Counted from the stretch's first letter, positions 16,709 through 25,293 are shown. The stretch: DNA of 64,000 bases from Candidatus Liminaster caballi (GCA_018065085.1 JAGHUA010000049.1:1-64000), one strand, 5' to 3'. Program-made: numbers and translations. Notes: a model not told the origin generated them from the letters alone.

Positions 16709-17599
16709 TCACTCTCCGAGCACTTCGAGGAATCCGTGATCGACATCGAAGTCGAAGTCGCTGTGGAACGACGGGAGCTTACGCGGAGTCATATAGTCAT
16801 CGCCATACTGGAGGCGGAGAGCCTCATGAGCGCCCTGCATGATAGGGATCTGAGTATATTCGAAAGGCACAATCTGGGGTTCGCCGAAAAGGACGGTAGG
16901 GAAGAACGGCGCATAGTGGCGGAAACAGACCTCACAGGTCAGCGCACTGCTCTGGGCATCGACGGAACGGAGCAGCTGCTCATAGCGCTGGAACTGATGC
17001 TTATCGCTGAGGAAAGGCACGTGTTCGCGCAGATAGACATACCAGGAACGAGGCAGACGGGAGCCAATGCTTCGGGCGTGGCAATAGGCAGCCTTGCGGC
17101 GGCGGAGTTCGGTAAAGAACTTCTGGAACTCACGCGGATTGTTAGGCATAGAGTCGGCAGGGAAGATGTCGATGAAGATGCCACGGTTGCAACGTTCGCG
17201 GTGCTTGCGCTGCTTGATGGGCCAGCAGGCGGTGCGGCTGTTGCGCAGACGGGCATGGCGGTTGCGGTAATATGGGTCGCTGCTGATGTCCTGGAGGAAG
17301 TATTCCTCGCCGAGGAGGGCAGGTCCTTCCTTCATGAGACGGTCGTAGTCGGCACGGAGAAGGGTCATGTCGATGTCATCGTCCCAAGGGATGAAGCCCT
17401 GATGACGCACGGCGCCGAGCATCGTGCCTCCATCGGCATAGATGCGGATGCCGAGACGGTTGCAGACATCGACGAGTTCCTGCATCATGTCGATCTGGAC
17501 TGCCCAGAGCTGCTTGGTGCGGGCTGTGACCTCGACGTTGCCGAGGCGGACCTCAGGCTCGAAGAAACTGGCCGGAGGTGTGTGACGGAGTTGTATCAT
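16709..17599 (-). CDS. LicD family phosphotransferase (copy 2)
   Basis: A 296-residue LicD-type protein. The nucleotidyltransferase-like core has DGGTMLGAVRHQGF followed by PWDDDIDM (about residues 57-80), the metal-binding Asp cluster that defines the family, and GIFIDIFPADSMP (about 140-152). LicD proteins transfer phosphocholine or similar phospho-groups to cell-surface glycans. No signal peptide or membrane span is visible, so it acts in the cytoplasm on a carrier-linked or nucleotide-linked substrate. It is 14 nt from a second licD-type gene to which it is clearly paralogous across the full length. The acceptor glycan is unknown. Confidence 0.9.
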   Translation of the reverse strand: MIQLRHTPPASFFEPEVRLGNVEVTARTKQLWAVQIDMMQELVDVCNRLGIRIYADGGTMLGAVRHQGFIPWDDDIDMTLLRADYDRLMKEGPALLGEEYFLQDISSDPYYRNRHARLRNSRTACWPIKQRKHRERCNRGIFIDIFPADSMPNNPREFQKFFTELRRRKAAYCHARSIGSRLPRSWYVYLREHVPFLSDKHQFQRYEQLLRSVDAQSSALTCEVCFRHYAPFFPTVLFGEPQIVPFEYTQIPIMQGAHEALRLQYGDDYMTPRKLPSFHSDFDFDVDHGFLEVLGE

Positions 17600-17613
17600 T
17601 GCTTTTGGTTATA

Positions 17614-18489
17614 CTAAATATCGAGATATGAACGGCTGACATCGAAATGCTGAGAGCCGTGGACAGACGGAGCCTTGGCCGGTGTGCGCCAGTCGCCGTA
17701 ATGGGTGGTGAGCACCTCATCGTAGGCCTCCATGACGGGAATCTGGACGTACTCGAACGGCACGAGTCGCGTGGACTGATAGCAGCGGGCGTCCTGGAAA
17801 CGGTGAGAGAGGCGCAGGCTCATGATGCAGAGCAGCGGTGTGGTGTCGGCATCGACGGAACGGAGCAAGGACTCAAGGCGCGAGAACTGATAGCTGTCGC
17901 TGAGGCAATGGGTGTGGTTGCGGCAGAAGCGATAGAGAGGTTCGGGAAGACGACCGGCAATCTTGCGGGCGATCTTGAGACGGAGCTGGGCCTGACGGAT
18001 GCGGCGCACATGCTTGGCGAGGGCGCGGGGATCGTAGGGCATGCCATCGATGATGAAGATGTCGATGAAGATGCCCTGGTTGAAACGCTCGGACGGACGC
18101 TGGGCATTGGCCGACCAGACGGCGGTGAGACTGTTGCGCAGCTGGGCGTGACGATGGGTGTAGTGGGGATCGGTGGCGATGTTCTGGAAGAAATAGGGAT
18201 GGCGGAACTCGGTGGCTGCCACCTCGCAGAGACGGTCATAGTCCTTGCGCGGCATGGCGAGGTCGATGTCGTCGTCCCACGGGATGAATCCCTGATGGCG
18301 CATGGCTCCGATGAGAGTGCCTCCATCCGCCCAGATACGCAGATTATATTTATTGCACACGCGCATGAGCTCCTGAAGAAGATCGAGCTCGACTGCCCAC
18401 ACCTGCTTCATCTCAGACGAAACGGTGTAGCCGGATAGCGTCTGTGAGTCGAGGAACCCGGCAGGCGGATTGTATTTCAACTGAATCAT
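17614..18489 (-). CDS. LicD family phosphotransferase (copy 1)
   Basis: A 291-residue paralogue of the following gene. Shared landmarks are the opening MIQLKYNPPAGF, DGGTLIGAMRHQGF plus PWDDDIDL, and GIFIDIFIIDGMPYDP. The two have diverged, mostly in the C-terminal half, so this is an old tandem duplication whose copies may modify different sugars or use different donors. It begins 3 nt after the C1 peptidase stop and is therefore in the same operon. Confidence 0.9.
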   Translation of the reverse strand: MIQLKYNPPAGFLDSQTLSGYTVSSEMKQVWAVELDLLQELMRVCNKYNLRIWADGGTLIGAMRHQGFIPWDDDIDLAMPRKDYDRLCEVAATEFRHPYFFQNIATDPHYTHRHAQLRNSLTAVWSANAQRPSERFNQGIFIDIFIIDGMPYDPRALAKHVRRIRQAQLRLKIARKIAGRLPEPLYRFCRNHTHCLSDSYQFSRLESLLRSVDADTTPLLCIMSLRLSHRFQDARCYQSTRLVPFEYVQIPVMEAYDEVLTTHYGDWRTPAKAPSVHGSQHFDVSRSYLDI

Positions 18490-18492
18490 AGG

Positions 18493-19914
18493 TTATTCTT
18501 CGGGCATGAACATAGGATCCCAGGCTGGGAGGAGCTCAGGCTTCTGAGAGAGCATGTCGAGATAGCGCTGAGAGACGTACTTTCTGTTGACAACGAGGCG
18601 GAACATATAGTTGTCGAACCACTCGTCGGTCATGATGAGATGACCCTGATAGCCCGAGGATGCGCCCCAGGAGTTCTCGACCATCCACTTGCGTACGGTC
18701 AGAGCGGTCTGGGTGGTATCGACATCGACGGCAACCATGGTCATGGCATGGCTCGATCCGGAGGCATGGGTGAGGACTCGCTGACGCTTGTCCATGGTGA
18801 ACTGTGTGCCAAGGAGCGACTCATAGTCGAAGTTGCGGAGATCGAGGGTACCCTGCTTGCGATCGAGGTACTTTGCCACATCGCACGAGAAATACATGGC
18901 AGTGGAGTCTTTGATGGACTCGACAGCCATCGGCTTGATCTCGTCGGCAGGGAGATTGAGATAGACCCAGTCGTGACCGTCGTAGGTGTGGCGGTCGTAG
19001 TCGATCTGATAGGTCTTGTAGTAAGGGCGCAGGGGATCGTTCATGACCATGATGTAGTTGTCGTAGAGATCCTCGCCGTCCCAGTATTTCTGATAGAACG
19101 ACTGTGGGGTGTATTGCTCGGTGGAGATGACGCGGTCGCGGCTGTCGCGCATGGTGTAGGTGAACTCTGTGGGAGGCACACCGTAGGCGAGGGTCAGGAT
19201 GCGATAGATCTCGGCAAGCATCTCGACCTTGCGATGCTCAAGACGCTCGTTGATGGCACGGTCGGCAATGCGTGTCTTGGTGCCGTTGCCCATGTCGCGG
19301 AGTTCGAGGCCCATCTCGCGCAGCTTCCACTTGAGGAGCATGTCGATGTCGCGTGTGTTGTTGGACGAATAGGTCTCGGGCATTACCTCCTTTGGCACGA
19401 CACCGTATTTCTGCACGAGGTCAGCGACACCGCAGAACGTGCCGCCATCGCTGAGCGGGTTCTGGAACAGCCAATCGACCATGCGATCGTCCATGGGCTG
19501 CTTGCGGGTGTCGATGACTCCCTGCAGGAAGAGGTTGGCCTTCTCAAGCTGATCGAAGAAGAAGAGATAGCACTGCGAGAGTTCGAGCGACTGGAGGCTG
19601 AAACGGTTGATGGCCTTGCTGCGCAAGACATTCATGCCCGTGAATAGCCAGCAACGGCCGCTGGACTGCTGGTCGGTGATGCCCTTGTTAGGCACACGAT
19701 AGGTGAAATGGGTGTCGCCCATCTGCAGGGCACCGGCATCGCTTGCCAACACGGAGATGGAGGTGCGGGCGAGGGCGTTGCGTATGGCCTTGTCGGAAGG
19801 AGCAGCCTGCTGTGACTGCTGGAGCTGCCGGAGCACTTCGGGCGTGATGGCCGACTGAGCCATGACCTGAAGAGAGGCCACGGCAAGCAGGGAAAGGAGC
19901 AATGTCTTCTTCAT
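18493..19914 (-). CDS. Exported C1-family cysteine peptidase (bleomycin hydrolase type)
   Basis: A 473-residue papain-like peptidase of the C1B/aminopeptidase C group with an added signal peptide (MKKTLLLSLLAVASLQVMA-Q). The oxyanion Gln and catalytic Cys are in TDQQSSGRCWLF (Cys88), the catalytic His is in GSSHAMTMV (about 390) and the Asn in VENSWG (about 418). Cytosolic PepC and bleomycin hydrolase lack a signal peptide; export is the typical Bacteroidales variation. It probably trims peptides in the periplasm for use as amino acid source. It lies between a DUF5606 gene and two licD genes on one strand. Confidence 0.92.
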   Translation of the reverse strand: MKKTLLLSLLAVASLQVMAQSAITPEVLRQLQQSQQAAPSDKAIRNALARTSISVLASDAGALQMGDTHFTYRVPNKGITDQQSSGRCWLFTGMNVLRSKAINRFSLQSLELSQCYLFFFDQLEKANLFLQGVIDTRKQPMDDRMVDWLFQNPLSDGGTFCGVADLVQKYGVVPKEVMPETYSSNNTRDIDMLLKWKLREMGLELRDMGNGTKTRIADRAINERLEHRKVEMLAEIYRILTLAYGVPPTEFTYTMRDSRDRVISTEQYTPQSFYQKYWDGEDLYDNYIMVMNDPLRPYYKTYQIDYDRHTYDGHDWVYLNLPADEIKPMAVESIKDSTAMYFSCDVAKYLDRKQGTLDLRNFDYESLLGTQFTMDKRQRVLTHASGSSHAMTMVAVDVDTTQTALTVRKWMVENSWGASSGYQGHLIMTDEWFDNYMFRLVVNRKYVSQRYLDMLSQKPELLPAWDPMFMPEE

Positions 19915-19938
19915 GAGGTTGGGAGGAGGAAGTTATGA

Positions 19939-20012
19939 AGGGTTAAGGGTTGAGGGTTAATGGTTAATGGTTTATGGTTTATGGTTAATGGTTAAGGGTT
20001 AAAGGTTAAGGG
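19939..20012. repeat. Degenerate GGTTAAG/GGTTAAT heptad array
   Basis: About ten units of 7 nt (GGGTTAA, TGGTTAA, TGGTTTA) fill the whole gap between the DUF5606 stop and the C1 peptidase region. Unit changes at positions 1-2 and 6 look like slippage followed by mutation. It abuts the DUF5606 stop codon directly. Confidence 0.85.
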
Positions 20013-20432
20013 TTATTCCTCAGCCTTGGCCTCTTCCTGGGCAGGCTCGGAGAAGTCGTCGTTGCCGGTCTCGATGAGGATGTTGTACCACTGGATGAAC
20101 TTCTTGATGTCGCCGCCACGGACACGGTCGGCATCATACTCAGGCATAACCTCGGCGAACCAGGCACGCTGAGCATCGGCGCTGTCCTGAAGGGTTACGG
20201 GCGCAATGGTGCCGCCTGTGAGAGCCTTGGCCTTGGCGAAAACGGTGTTGAGCGGCACCTCACCATCGACGGTGTACATGGCGATGTCGGCGAGTGCCAG
20301 CACCTTGTCGCGCTGATGGGCTGGTGTGCGTCGCTTGTCAGTGAGGTTTTCGCAGATGAGCATATTGTTGCCACGGGCTACCAATCGGTAGAGTCCTGAC
20401 TTGCCTGAAATGGCGAGAATCTTGTCGATCAT
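20013..20432 (-). CDS. DUF5606 domain protein
   Basis: A 139-residue cytoplasmic protein. The N-terminal half (MIDKILAISGKSGLYRLVARG, then DKRRTPAHQRDKVLALADIAMYT) matches the DUF5606 domain, found mainly in Bacteroidetes. The C-terminus is a short Glu/Ala-rich tail. Function is unknown. It is followed in the operon by the C1 peptidase and preceded by lpxB. Confidence 0.85.
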   Translation of the reverse strand: MIDKILAISGKSGLYRLVARGNNMLICENLTDKRRTPAHQRDKVLALADIAMYTVDGEVPLNTVFAKAKALTGGTIAPVTLQDSADAQRAWFAEVMPEYDADRVRGGDIKKFIQWYNILIETGNDDFSEPAQEEAKAEE

Positions 20433-20475
20433 AGTTTTTTTGGAGTTATTTGGGGTTAATAATTTTTATTTAATA

Positions 20476-20510
20476 GAAGTTAAAGAAGTTAAAGAAGTTA
20501 AAGGAGTTAG
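20476..20510. repeat. GAAGTTAAA 9-mer tandem repeat
   Basis: Three perfect copies of GAAGTTAAA (20476-20502) and a partial fourth (GGAGTTAG) lie directly after the lpxB stop and upstream of DUF5606. This is a different unit from the heptads 500 bp away. Confidence 0.85.
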
Positions 20511-20515
20511 CTCCT

Positions 20516-21703
20516 TCATCGCTGGGTTTTCAAACGGAGGATGGCACGGGCTGCACGATCGGGAGCACCGGGCTGGCCGAGGACGGACGCCATGCGCTCG
20601 TAGTGGAGGAGCATCGCCTGACGATGGGGCGAGTCGGTGGGAAGGAGCTTCTGCAGCTCATCGCGCAATGTCGCGGCAGTGAGATAGGGCCCAAGGAGCT
20701 CGGTGACGGCGGCATGGCGTTCGTCGGGCAAGGTGCGGTCGCCCGTGATGCCATAAAGGAGGAGGTTGACGAGCGAGACGTAGCGTATGCTGCGCAGGGC
20801 GAGCTTCATGATGTTGTAGAAGAGGTGTCCGCCCTTGAAATTATAGCACACCACCTGTGGGCAACGCAGATAGGCGGCTTCGAGTGTGGCTGTGCCGGAG
20901 GTGACGGCAGCGACATGGGCATTGAGCATGAGCTGATGGGTCTGATGGAAACGCACCTGGACGTCCTGAGTGTCGCCAATACGGTCGAGGACATCGGCAT
21001 AGAACGAAGAGTCGAGCCCGGGAGCGCCGGCAATGATGCGCGGATAGGGGACGGAGGTGCCGTCAGCACGCTGCCACGACATGCCGCGTGTGGCATCGAG
21101 CATGACCCGGAGGTTGTCGGCCACCTCGGCACGACGCGATCCCGGCACGAGCAGGATGAACGGATCGTGACCCTCGGACGGCTGACAGCACAGGTCATGC
21201 AGCTCATCGACAGTGGGATTGCCCACATACTCGACCGAATAGTGGCGAGAGGCATACCACTCGACCTCGAAGGGAAGGATGGAGAGCATGAGATCGACAT
21301 CGCGGCGTATGGCCTTGATGCGATAGCTCTTCCACGCCCAGATCTTTGGCGAGATGTAATAGACGATACGGCAGCCGGGAAGATGACGGCGCGCCCACTT
21401 GGCAATGCCGAGGTTGAAGCCCGGATAATCGACCAGGATGAGCACATCGGGCGAGAAGGAGAGAATGTCGCGCCGACACTGACGCATGCCACCCAGGATG
21501 GACGGGAGATGAGTGACGACCTGATAGAAACCCATATAGGCAAGGTCGCGGTAATGGCGCAAGAGGGTGCCGCCAGCCGATCGCATCTGATCGCCGCCGT
21601 AGAAGCGGAACTGCGCCGCCCCATCGTGGAGGGCAAGTGCCTGCATGAGTCGCGAGGCATGGAGGTCGCCACTGGCCTCACCTGCTATGAGGAAATACTT
21701 CAC
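20516..21703 (-). CDS. lpxB: Lipid-A-disaccharide synthase
   Basis: A 395-residue GT19 enzyme that joins UDP-2,3-diacylglucosamine and lipid X to form lipid A disaccharide at the inner membrane. It begins MKYFLIAGEASGDLHAS, the signature start of LpxB, and has GFYQVVTHLP, YYISPKIWAWKSYR, VEYVGNP and, near the C-terminus, GTATLEAAY, which forms the nucleotide-sugar site. Length is normal. It follows surE by 21 nt, a pairing common in Bacteroidales. Confidence 0.97.
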   Translation of the reverse strand: MKYFLIAGEASGDLHASRLMQALALHDGAAQFRFYGGDQMRSAGGTLLRHYRDLAYMGFYQVVTHLPSILGGMRQCRRDILSFSPDVLILVDYPGFNLGIAKWARRHLPGCRIVYYISPKIWAWKSYRIKAIRRDVDLMLSILPFEVEWYASRHYSVEYVGNPTVDELHDLCCQPSEGHDPFILLVPGSRRAEVADNLRVMLDATRGMSWQRADGTSVPYPRIIAGAPGLDSSFYADVLDRIGDTQDVQVRFHQTHQLMLNAHVAAVTSGTATLEAAYLRCPQVVCYNFKGGHLFYNIMKLALRSIRYVSLVNLLLYGITGDRTLPDERHAAVTELLGPYLTAATLRDELQKLLPTDSPHRQAMLLHYERMASVLGQPGAPDRAARAILRLKTQR

Positions 21704-21724
21704 TGTGGATGCCGGTTTAAGAGG

Positions 21725-22621
21725 TCAGACATTGAGCTCGGGAAATGTGCCGAGGCTGGGATGATGGGTGTAATCGACGCCGACAGGAACGACGGAGATA
21801 CAGTCATGCTCAAGCCAATAGCGGTCGGTGTCGGTGGCAGAGGCCTCGCGGTTGGCATACTCGCCTGTGACCTGGAAGACGGCCTCGCCTTCGTTCTCAT
21901 CGCCCTCGATGAAATGGAACTCCTTCCACCAGTAGCCCTCGGCCTGACGGCAGACGCGCACGCCATTGATATGGTCTGAGGCAGGGATGTTGATGTTGAG
22001 GCCGACGGCCTCGGGCCAACGGCCGGCAAGGCAGCGGTCGAGGACGGCCTTGGTGATGCTGCGCAGATATGGACGGGCGGCTGTGAAGTCGGCCGACTGA
22101 CGATGGTCGAGAAGGGAGAAGCCGATGGCAGGGATGCGCACCACGCAGCCTTCGAGCACGGCTCCCATCGTGCCGCTATACATGATGCAGATGGAGTCAT
22201 TGCCGCCATGATTGACACCCGACACAATCAGATCGGGCTCCTTACGGCTGAAGAATCGGTGAAGGGCAAGCTTGACGCAATCGACAGGAGTGCCGCTGCA
22301 GGCATAGACGGTGACGTCAGCGTCCTGGCTGACGCGACGGAGGGTCACGGGACGGGTGCAGGTGAAGCTGGCACTGAAGCCCGAACGCGGACTGTCGGGC
22401 GCACAGACCACGATGCGGGCCAGACCACGCAGTGACTCAATCAGATGATTGATGCCCGGAGCCTGATATCCGTCGTCGTTGGTGATGAGAATGGTGGGAC
22501 GATGAGCTGCATCGTCGGCTATCTGTCCGTAGCCCGTTGGCTCGGGAAAGAACGACATCGAGCCGTTGGCCTGGCTCATATTGGCTGCTGCCTGACTGGT
22601 GAAATGGTCTTTTGTTTCCAT
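21725..22621 (-). CDS. surE: 5'/3'-nucleotidase SurE with N-terminal extension
   Basis: A 298-residue metal-dependent phosphatase of nucleoside monophosphates. The motif ILITNDDGYQAPG carries the metal-binding Asp pair (about residues 49-50), followed by PDSPRSGFSAS, YACSGTPVDCV, and SGVNHGGN. Usual SurE proteins start within a few residues of the ILxTNDDG strand; here about 42 extra residues (Ser/Gln/Pro-rich) come first. The start is supported by the promoter at 22671-22702, which leaves a leader of about 40 nt. A start further in (Met15 or Met22) is possible. First gene of the minus-strand lpxB-licD run. Confidence 0.95.
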   Translation of the reverse strand: METKDHFTSQAAANMSQANGSMSFFPEPTGYGQIADDAAHRPTILITNDDGYQAPGINHLIESLRGLARIVVCAPDSPRSGFSASFTCTRPVTLRRVSQDADVTVYACSGTPVDCVKLALHRFFSRKEPDLIVSGVNHGGNDSICIMYSGTMGAVLEGCVVRIPAIGFSLLDHRQSADFTAARPYLRSITKAVLDRCLAGRWPEAVGLNINIPASDHINGVRVCRQAEGYWWKEFHFIEGDENEGEAVFQVTGEYANREASATDTDRYWLEHDCISVVPVGVDYTHHPSLGTFPELNV

Positions 22622-22670
22622 AATCCGGATTTATCTCTGGCCCTTTATTCCTTACTAATTTAAAGCGGCG

Positions 22671-22702
22671 CGAAGATACTGCGTTTTTTTCAATTGACCA
22701 AA
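22671..22702 (-). promoter_or_regulatory. surE promoter
   Basis: On the minus strand a TTTG -33 element (22699-22702) and TATCTTCG -7 element (22671-22678) are 20 nt apart, matching the Bacteroidetes consensus with one mismatch. It serves the surE-lpxB operon. Confidence 0.65.
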
Positions 22703-22735
22703 TTTTTGTGTGTTTTTATGCGCTGCGGACAAAAA

Positions 22736-22766
22736 GTTATCAACAAACAGCGGAGTTATCAACAAA
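22736..22766. repeat. Two GTTATCAACAAA direct repeats between surE and parA
   Basis: The 12-mer GTTATCAACAAA occurs at 22736-22747 and 22755-22766, 19 bp apart. Its core TTATCAACA differs by one base from the DnaA box TTATCCACA. The sites lie in AT-rich DNA between two divergent promoters, directly upstream of parA. They may be DnaA sites or operators for a regulator such as ParA or ParB. Confidence 0.45.
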
Positions 22767-22789
22767 AAAAGCTTAATTTACCTTAAATA

Positions 22790-22821
22790 CTTGCAGGGTC
22801 GGAAAAGACTTTGTATCTTTG
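22790..22821 (+). promoter_or_regulatory. parA promoter
   Basis: CTTG (22790-22793) and a perfect TATCTTTG (22814-22821) are 20 nt apart. Transcription would start about 22828, so translation must begin at the ATG of 22853. Confidence 0.75.
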
Positions 22822-22852
22822 CAACGTAAAAAATCATAAAACCGATTATCTG

Positions 22853-23632
22853 ATGGGACTTGTCATTTCTATAGCAAACCAGAAAGGCGGCGTGGGTAAG
22901 ACCACCACAGCCATCAACCTCGCAGCTTCGCTCGCCACCCTCGGCAAGAAGATCCTGCTCATCGACGCTGACCCTCAGGCCAACTCATCGAGCGGCCTCG
23001 GCATCGACATCAAGGCTGTTGACACTTCCGTCTATGACTGCCTGATTGGTAAAGCCACTGCCACTGAAGCCATCCTGCCAACGTGTGTCGAACACCTCGA
23101 CATCATCACTTCGCGCATCGACCTGGTAGGCGCCGAACTGGAGCTGCTCAACATCGAGAACAGAGAGCTCATGCTGCGCAAGCAGCTCAAGGTGGTGCGT
23201 AACCTCTATGACTATATCATCATTGACTGTTCGCCTTCGCTCGGACTCATCACGGTGAACTGCCTGACGGCAGCCGACTCGGTCATCATCCCCGTGCAGG
23301 CCGAATACTTCGCCCTCGAAGGAATCTCGAAACTGCTCAACACCATCAAGATCATCAAGACCAAGCTCAACCCTAAGCTCCAGATCGAGGGTTTCCTGCT
23401 CACGATGTACGACGCCCGTCTGCGCCTCGCCAACCAAATCTACGAGGAGGTGAAAAGACACTTCCAGAAGCTGGTGTTCGACACCGTCATCCAGCGCAAC
23501 ATCCGTCTCAGCGAGGCTCCGAGCTACGGTCTGCCGGCTCTGCTCTACAGTCCCGACTCGAAGGGCAGCCAGAACTATATGATGCTGGCTCGCGAACTCC
23601 TCGCCAAGCATCACGACAGCGACAATAACTAA
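22853..23632 (+). CDS. parA: Chromosome partitioning ATPase ParA/Soj
   Basis: A 259-residue deviant Walker ATPase. It starts MGLVISIANQKGGVGKTTTA, with signature Lys11 and catalytic Lys16; an upstream in-frame TTG falls inside the promoter and was rejected. LLIDADPQANSSSGLG is the Walker A' region and DYIIIDCSPSLGLIT the Walker B region. ParA forms a DNA-bound gradient that moves ParB-parS complexes and so segregates origins. parB follows after 10 nt. Chromosomal rather than plasmid type is inferred from the housekeeping neighbours. Confidence 0.97.
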   Translation: MGLVISIANQKGGVGKTTTAINLAASLATLGKKILLIDADPQANSSSGLGIDIKAVDTSVYDCLIGKATATEAILPTCVEHLDIITSRIDLVGAELELLNIENRELMLRKQLKVVRNLYDYIIIDCSPSLGLITVNCLTAADSVIIPVQAEYFALEGISKLLNTIKIIKTKLNPKLQIEGFLLTMYDARLRLANQIYEEVKRHFQKLVFDTVIQRNIRLSEAPSYGLPALLYSPDSKGSQNYMMLARELLAKHHDSDNN

Positions 23633-23642
23633 CACACAGCAA

Positions 23643-24560
23643 ATGAGCAATAAAAAACCTATGGGCCTTGGCCGCGGCCTCGACGCTCTCATCCCAGTCG
23701 ATGACATGCTCGCCAACCCGGATAACGCACCTTCATCGATCAGCGAGATTGACATCGACCTGATCCATGCCAATCCGTCTCAGCCACGTAAGGAATTTGA
23801 CGAACAGGCCCTGCAGGAACTGGCCGACTCGATCAGCAGCATCGGCATCATACAGCCTGTCACCCTGCGCCAGGAGGATGACGGCACGTATCTCATCATT
23901 GCCGGTGAGAGACGCTTCCGTGCGTCCCAGATGGCCGGTCTGACCACCATCCCAGCCTACATCCGCAAGGCTTCGGACGCCGACGTCATGGAGATGGCCC
24001 TCATCGAGAACATCCAGCGTGAGGATCTCAACGCCATAGAGGTGGCTCTGGCCTACCAGCAACTCCAGGCCAAGGGCGGACTGACCCAGGACGAACTCTC
24101 GCAGCGTGTGGGCAAGAGCCGTTCGTCAGTGGCCAACTTCATGCGCCTGCTGAAACTCCCTGCCGAGGTGCAGATTGCCCTCAAGGAGAAGAAGCTCAGC
24201 ATGGGCCACGCCCGTTCGATCCTGTCGATAGAAGACCCTGAGCAGCAAGTCAAGCTCTATCACCTGGTGTGCGATCAGGACCTGAGCGTGCGCCGCGTGG
24301 AACAGCTGGTGCGCGACTTCCAGGAGGGACGCATCCTCGACTTCAGCGAACTGCAGCAGGGCAAGCCGGCAACAGGCAAGAAACCTGCCAACGCCGCCAA
24401 TGAATATCTCGACAACATGGCCTCACACCTCTCGGAAATGTTCGGCGCAAAGGTCAAGATGACCTGCAACGACAAGGGGCGCGGCAAGATCTCTATCTCA
24501 TTCACCAACGACAAGGAATTCCAGACCATCCTTTCTCTGCTTGACAAAATTGAACAATAG
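23643..24560 (+). CDS. parB: Chromosome partitioning protein ParB/Spo0J
   Basis: A 305-residue CTP-dependent parS-binding clamp. The N-terminus has the MGLGRGLDALIP ParA-interaction motif; the CTPase domain contains NPSQPRKEFDE and ERRFRASQMAGL (GERRxRA motif, about 85-96) and ALIENIQRED. The helix-turn-helix is LTQDELSQRVGKSRSSVANF (about 151-170), followed by the dimer domain at the C-terminus. I saw no parS palindrome (TGTTTCACGTGAAACA type) in this window. The end overlaps the next gene. Confidence 0.97.
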   Translation: MSNKKPMGLGRGLDALIPVDDMLANPDNAPSSISEIDIDLIHANPSQPRKEFDEQALQELADSISSIGIIQPVTLRQEDDGTYLIIAGERRFRASQMAGLTTIPAYIRKASDADVMEMALIENIQREDLNAIEVALAYQQLQAKGGLTQDELSQRVGKSRSSVANFMRLLKLPAEVQIALKEKKLSMGHARSILSIEDPEQQVKLYHLVCDQDLSVRRVEQLVRDFQEGRILDFSELQQGKPATGKKPANAANEYLDNMASHLSEMFGAKVKMTCNDKGRGKISISFTNDKEFQTILSLLDKIEQ

Positions 24561-25293
24561 ACTGCTGACACTCATCCGACTCTGCCTGCTGATGATGACA
24601 GGCGTGACGTTCTGCGTGGCAAAGGCCCAGACGGCCGATACGCTTGCCTTGCAGGACGCTCGCGATACGCTTGCCACACAGGACATTGCTGACGATGTGC
24701 TGCCTCAATATGACAAACCCGGCAAGGGAGCGACGGCAGCCGTGGTCAACATCGACTCGCTCATGATGGAGTTCGACGCCCGGCAGAGCGCACTGGCCGA
24801 CTCGCTGTGGACGCCTGACGCCGACCCGTATTTCGCCAACTACAACCCATCGCCCGCAAAAGCCGTGTGGTATGCCGCCCTCTTCCCGGGAGGCGGTCAG
24901 ATCTACAACCGCAAATACTGGAAGCTGCCGATCATCTACGGCGGATATCTCGGACTGATCTACGGCTACCGCTGGAACCAGAAATACTATCGCACATACG
25001 CCAACTCATACCGCGACCTCGTGCTCAACTCGCCGGCTGCGAGCTATATGGACTTCCTGCCGCCCAACTATCCGGTGAAGGAACGACGCGACTTCCTGGA
25101 GAAGGCCTTCAAGCGCAAGCGCAACTTCTATCGCATGAACCGCGACTACTGCCTTGTGGGCATGATAGGCATCTATCTGGTGGCAATGGTCGATGCGTAT
25201 GTGGACGCCTCGCTCTATCATTTCGATGTCTCGACCAACCTCGATGCCAATAACCATCCGACGCTGATGCTCGGCTATACCATCGACTTCTGA
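24541..25293 (+). CDS. DUF5683 inner-membrane/exported protein
   Basis: A 250-residue protein of the DUF5683 family. It lacks an ATG near its signal sequence; the frame opens at TTG (24541 or 24550), inside the end of parB, and an ATG would cut into the hydrophobic core (LTLIRLCLLMMTGVTFCVAKAQ). The conserved core is KAVWYAALFPGGGQIYNRKYWKLPIIYGG, a Gly/Tyr-rich pair of membrane segments, followed by a charged loop (RDFLEKAFKRKRNFYRMNRD) and another hydrophobic span. The role is not known. The overlap with parB and its place before the MltD-type gene are conserved in Bacteroidales as far as I recall. Confidence 0.85.
   Translation: MTKLNNRLLTLIRLCLLMMTGVTFCVAKAQTADTLALQDARDTLATQDIADDVLPQYDKPGKGATAAVVNIDSLMMEFDARQSALADSLWTPDADPYFANYNPSPAKAVWYAALFPGGGQIYNRKYWKLPIIYGGYLGLIYGYRWNQKYYRTYANSYRDLVLNSPAASYMDFLPPNYPVKERRDFLEKAFKRKRNFYRMNRDYCLVGMIGIYLVAMVDAYVDASLYHFDVSTNLDANNHPTLMLGYTIDF

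Noticed and set aside
20603-21979. 458-residue plus-strand ORF opposite lpxB and surE
   Set aside because: Spans two well-supported genes on the other strand and shows no family pattern.
22622-22852. parS site near parAB
   Set aside because: No sequence close to TGTTTCACGTGAAACA was seen here or elsewhere while reading the window.
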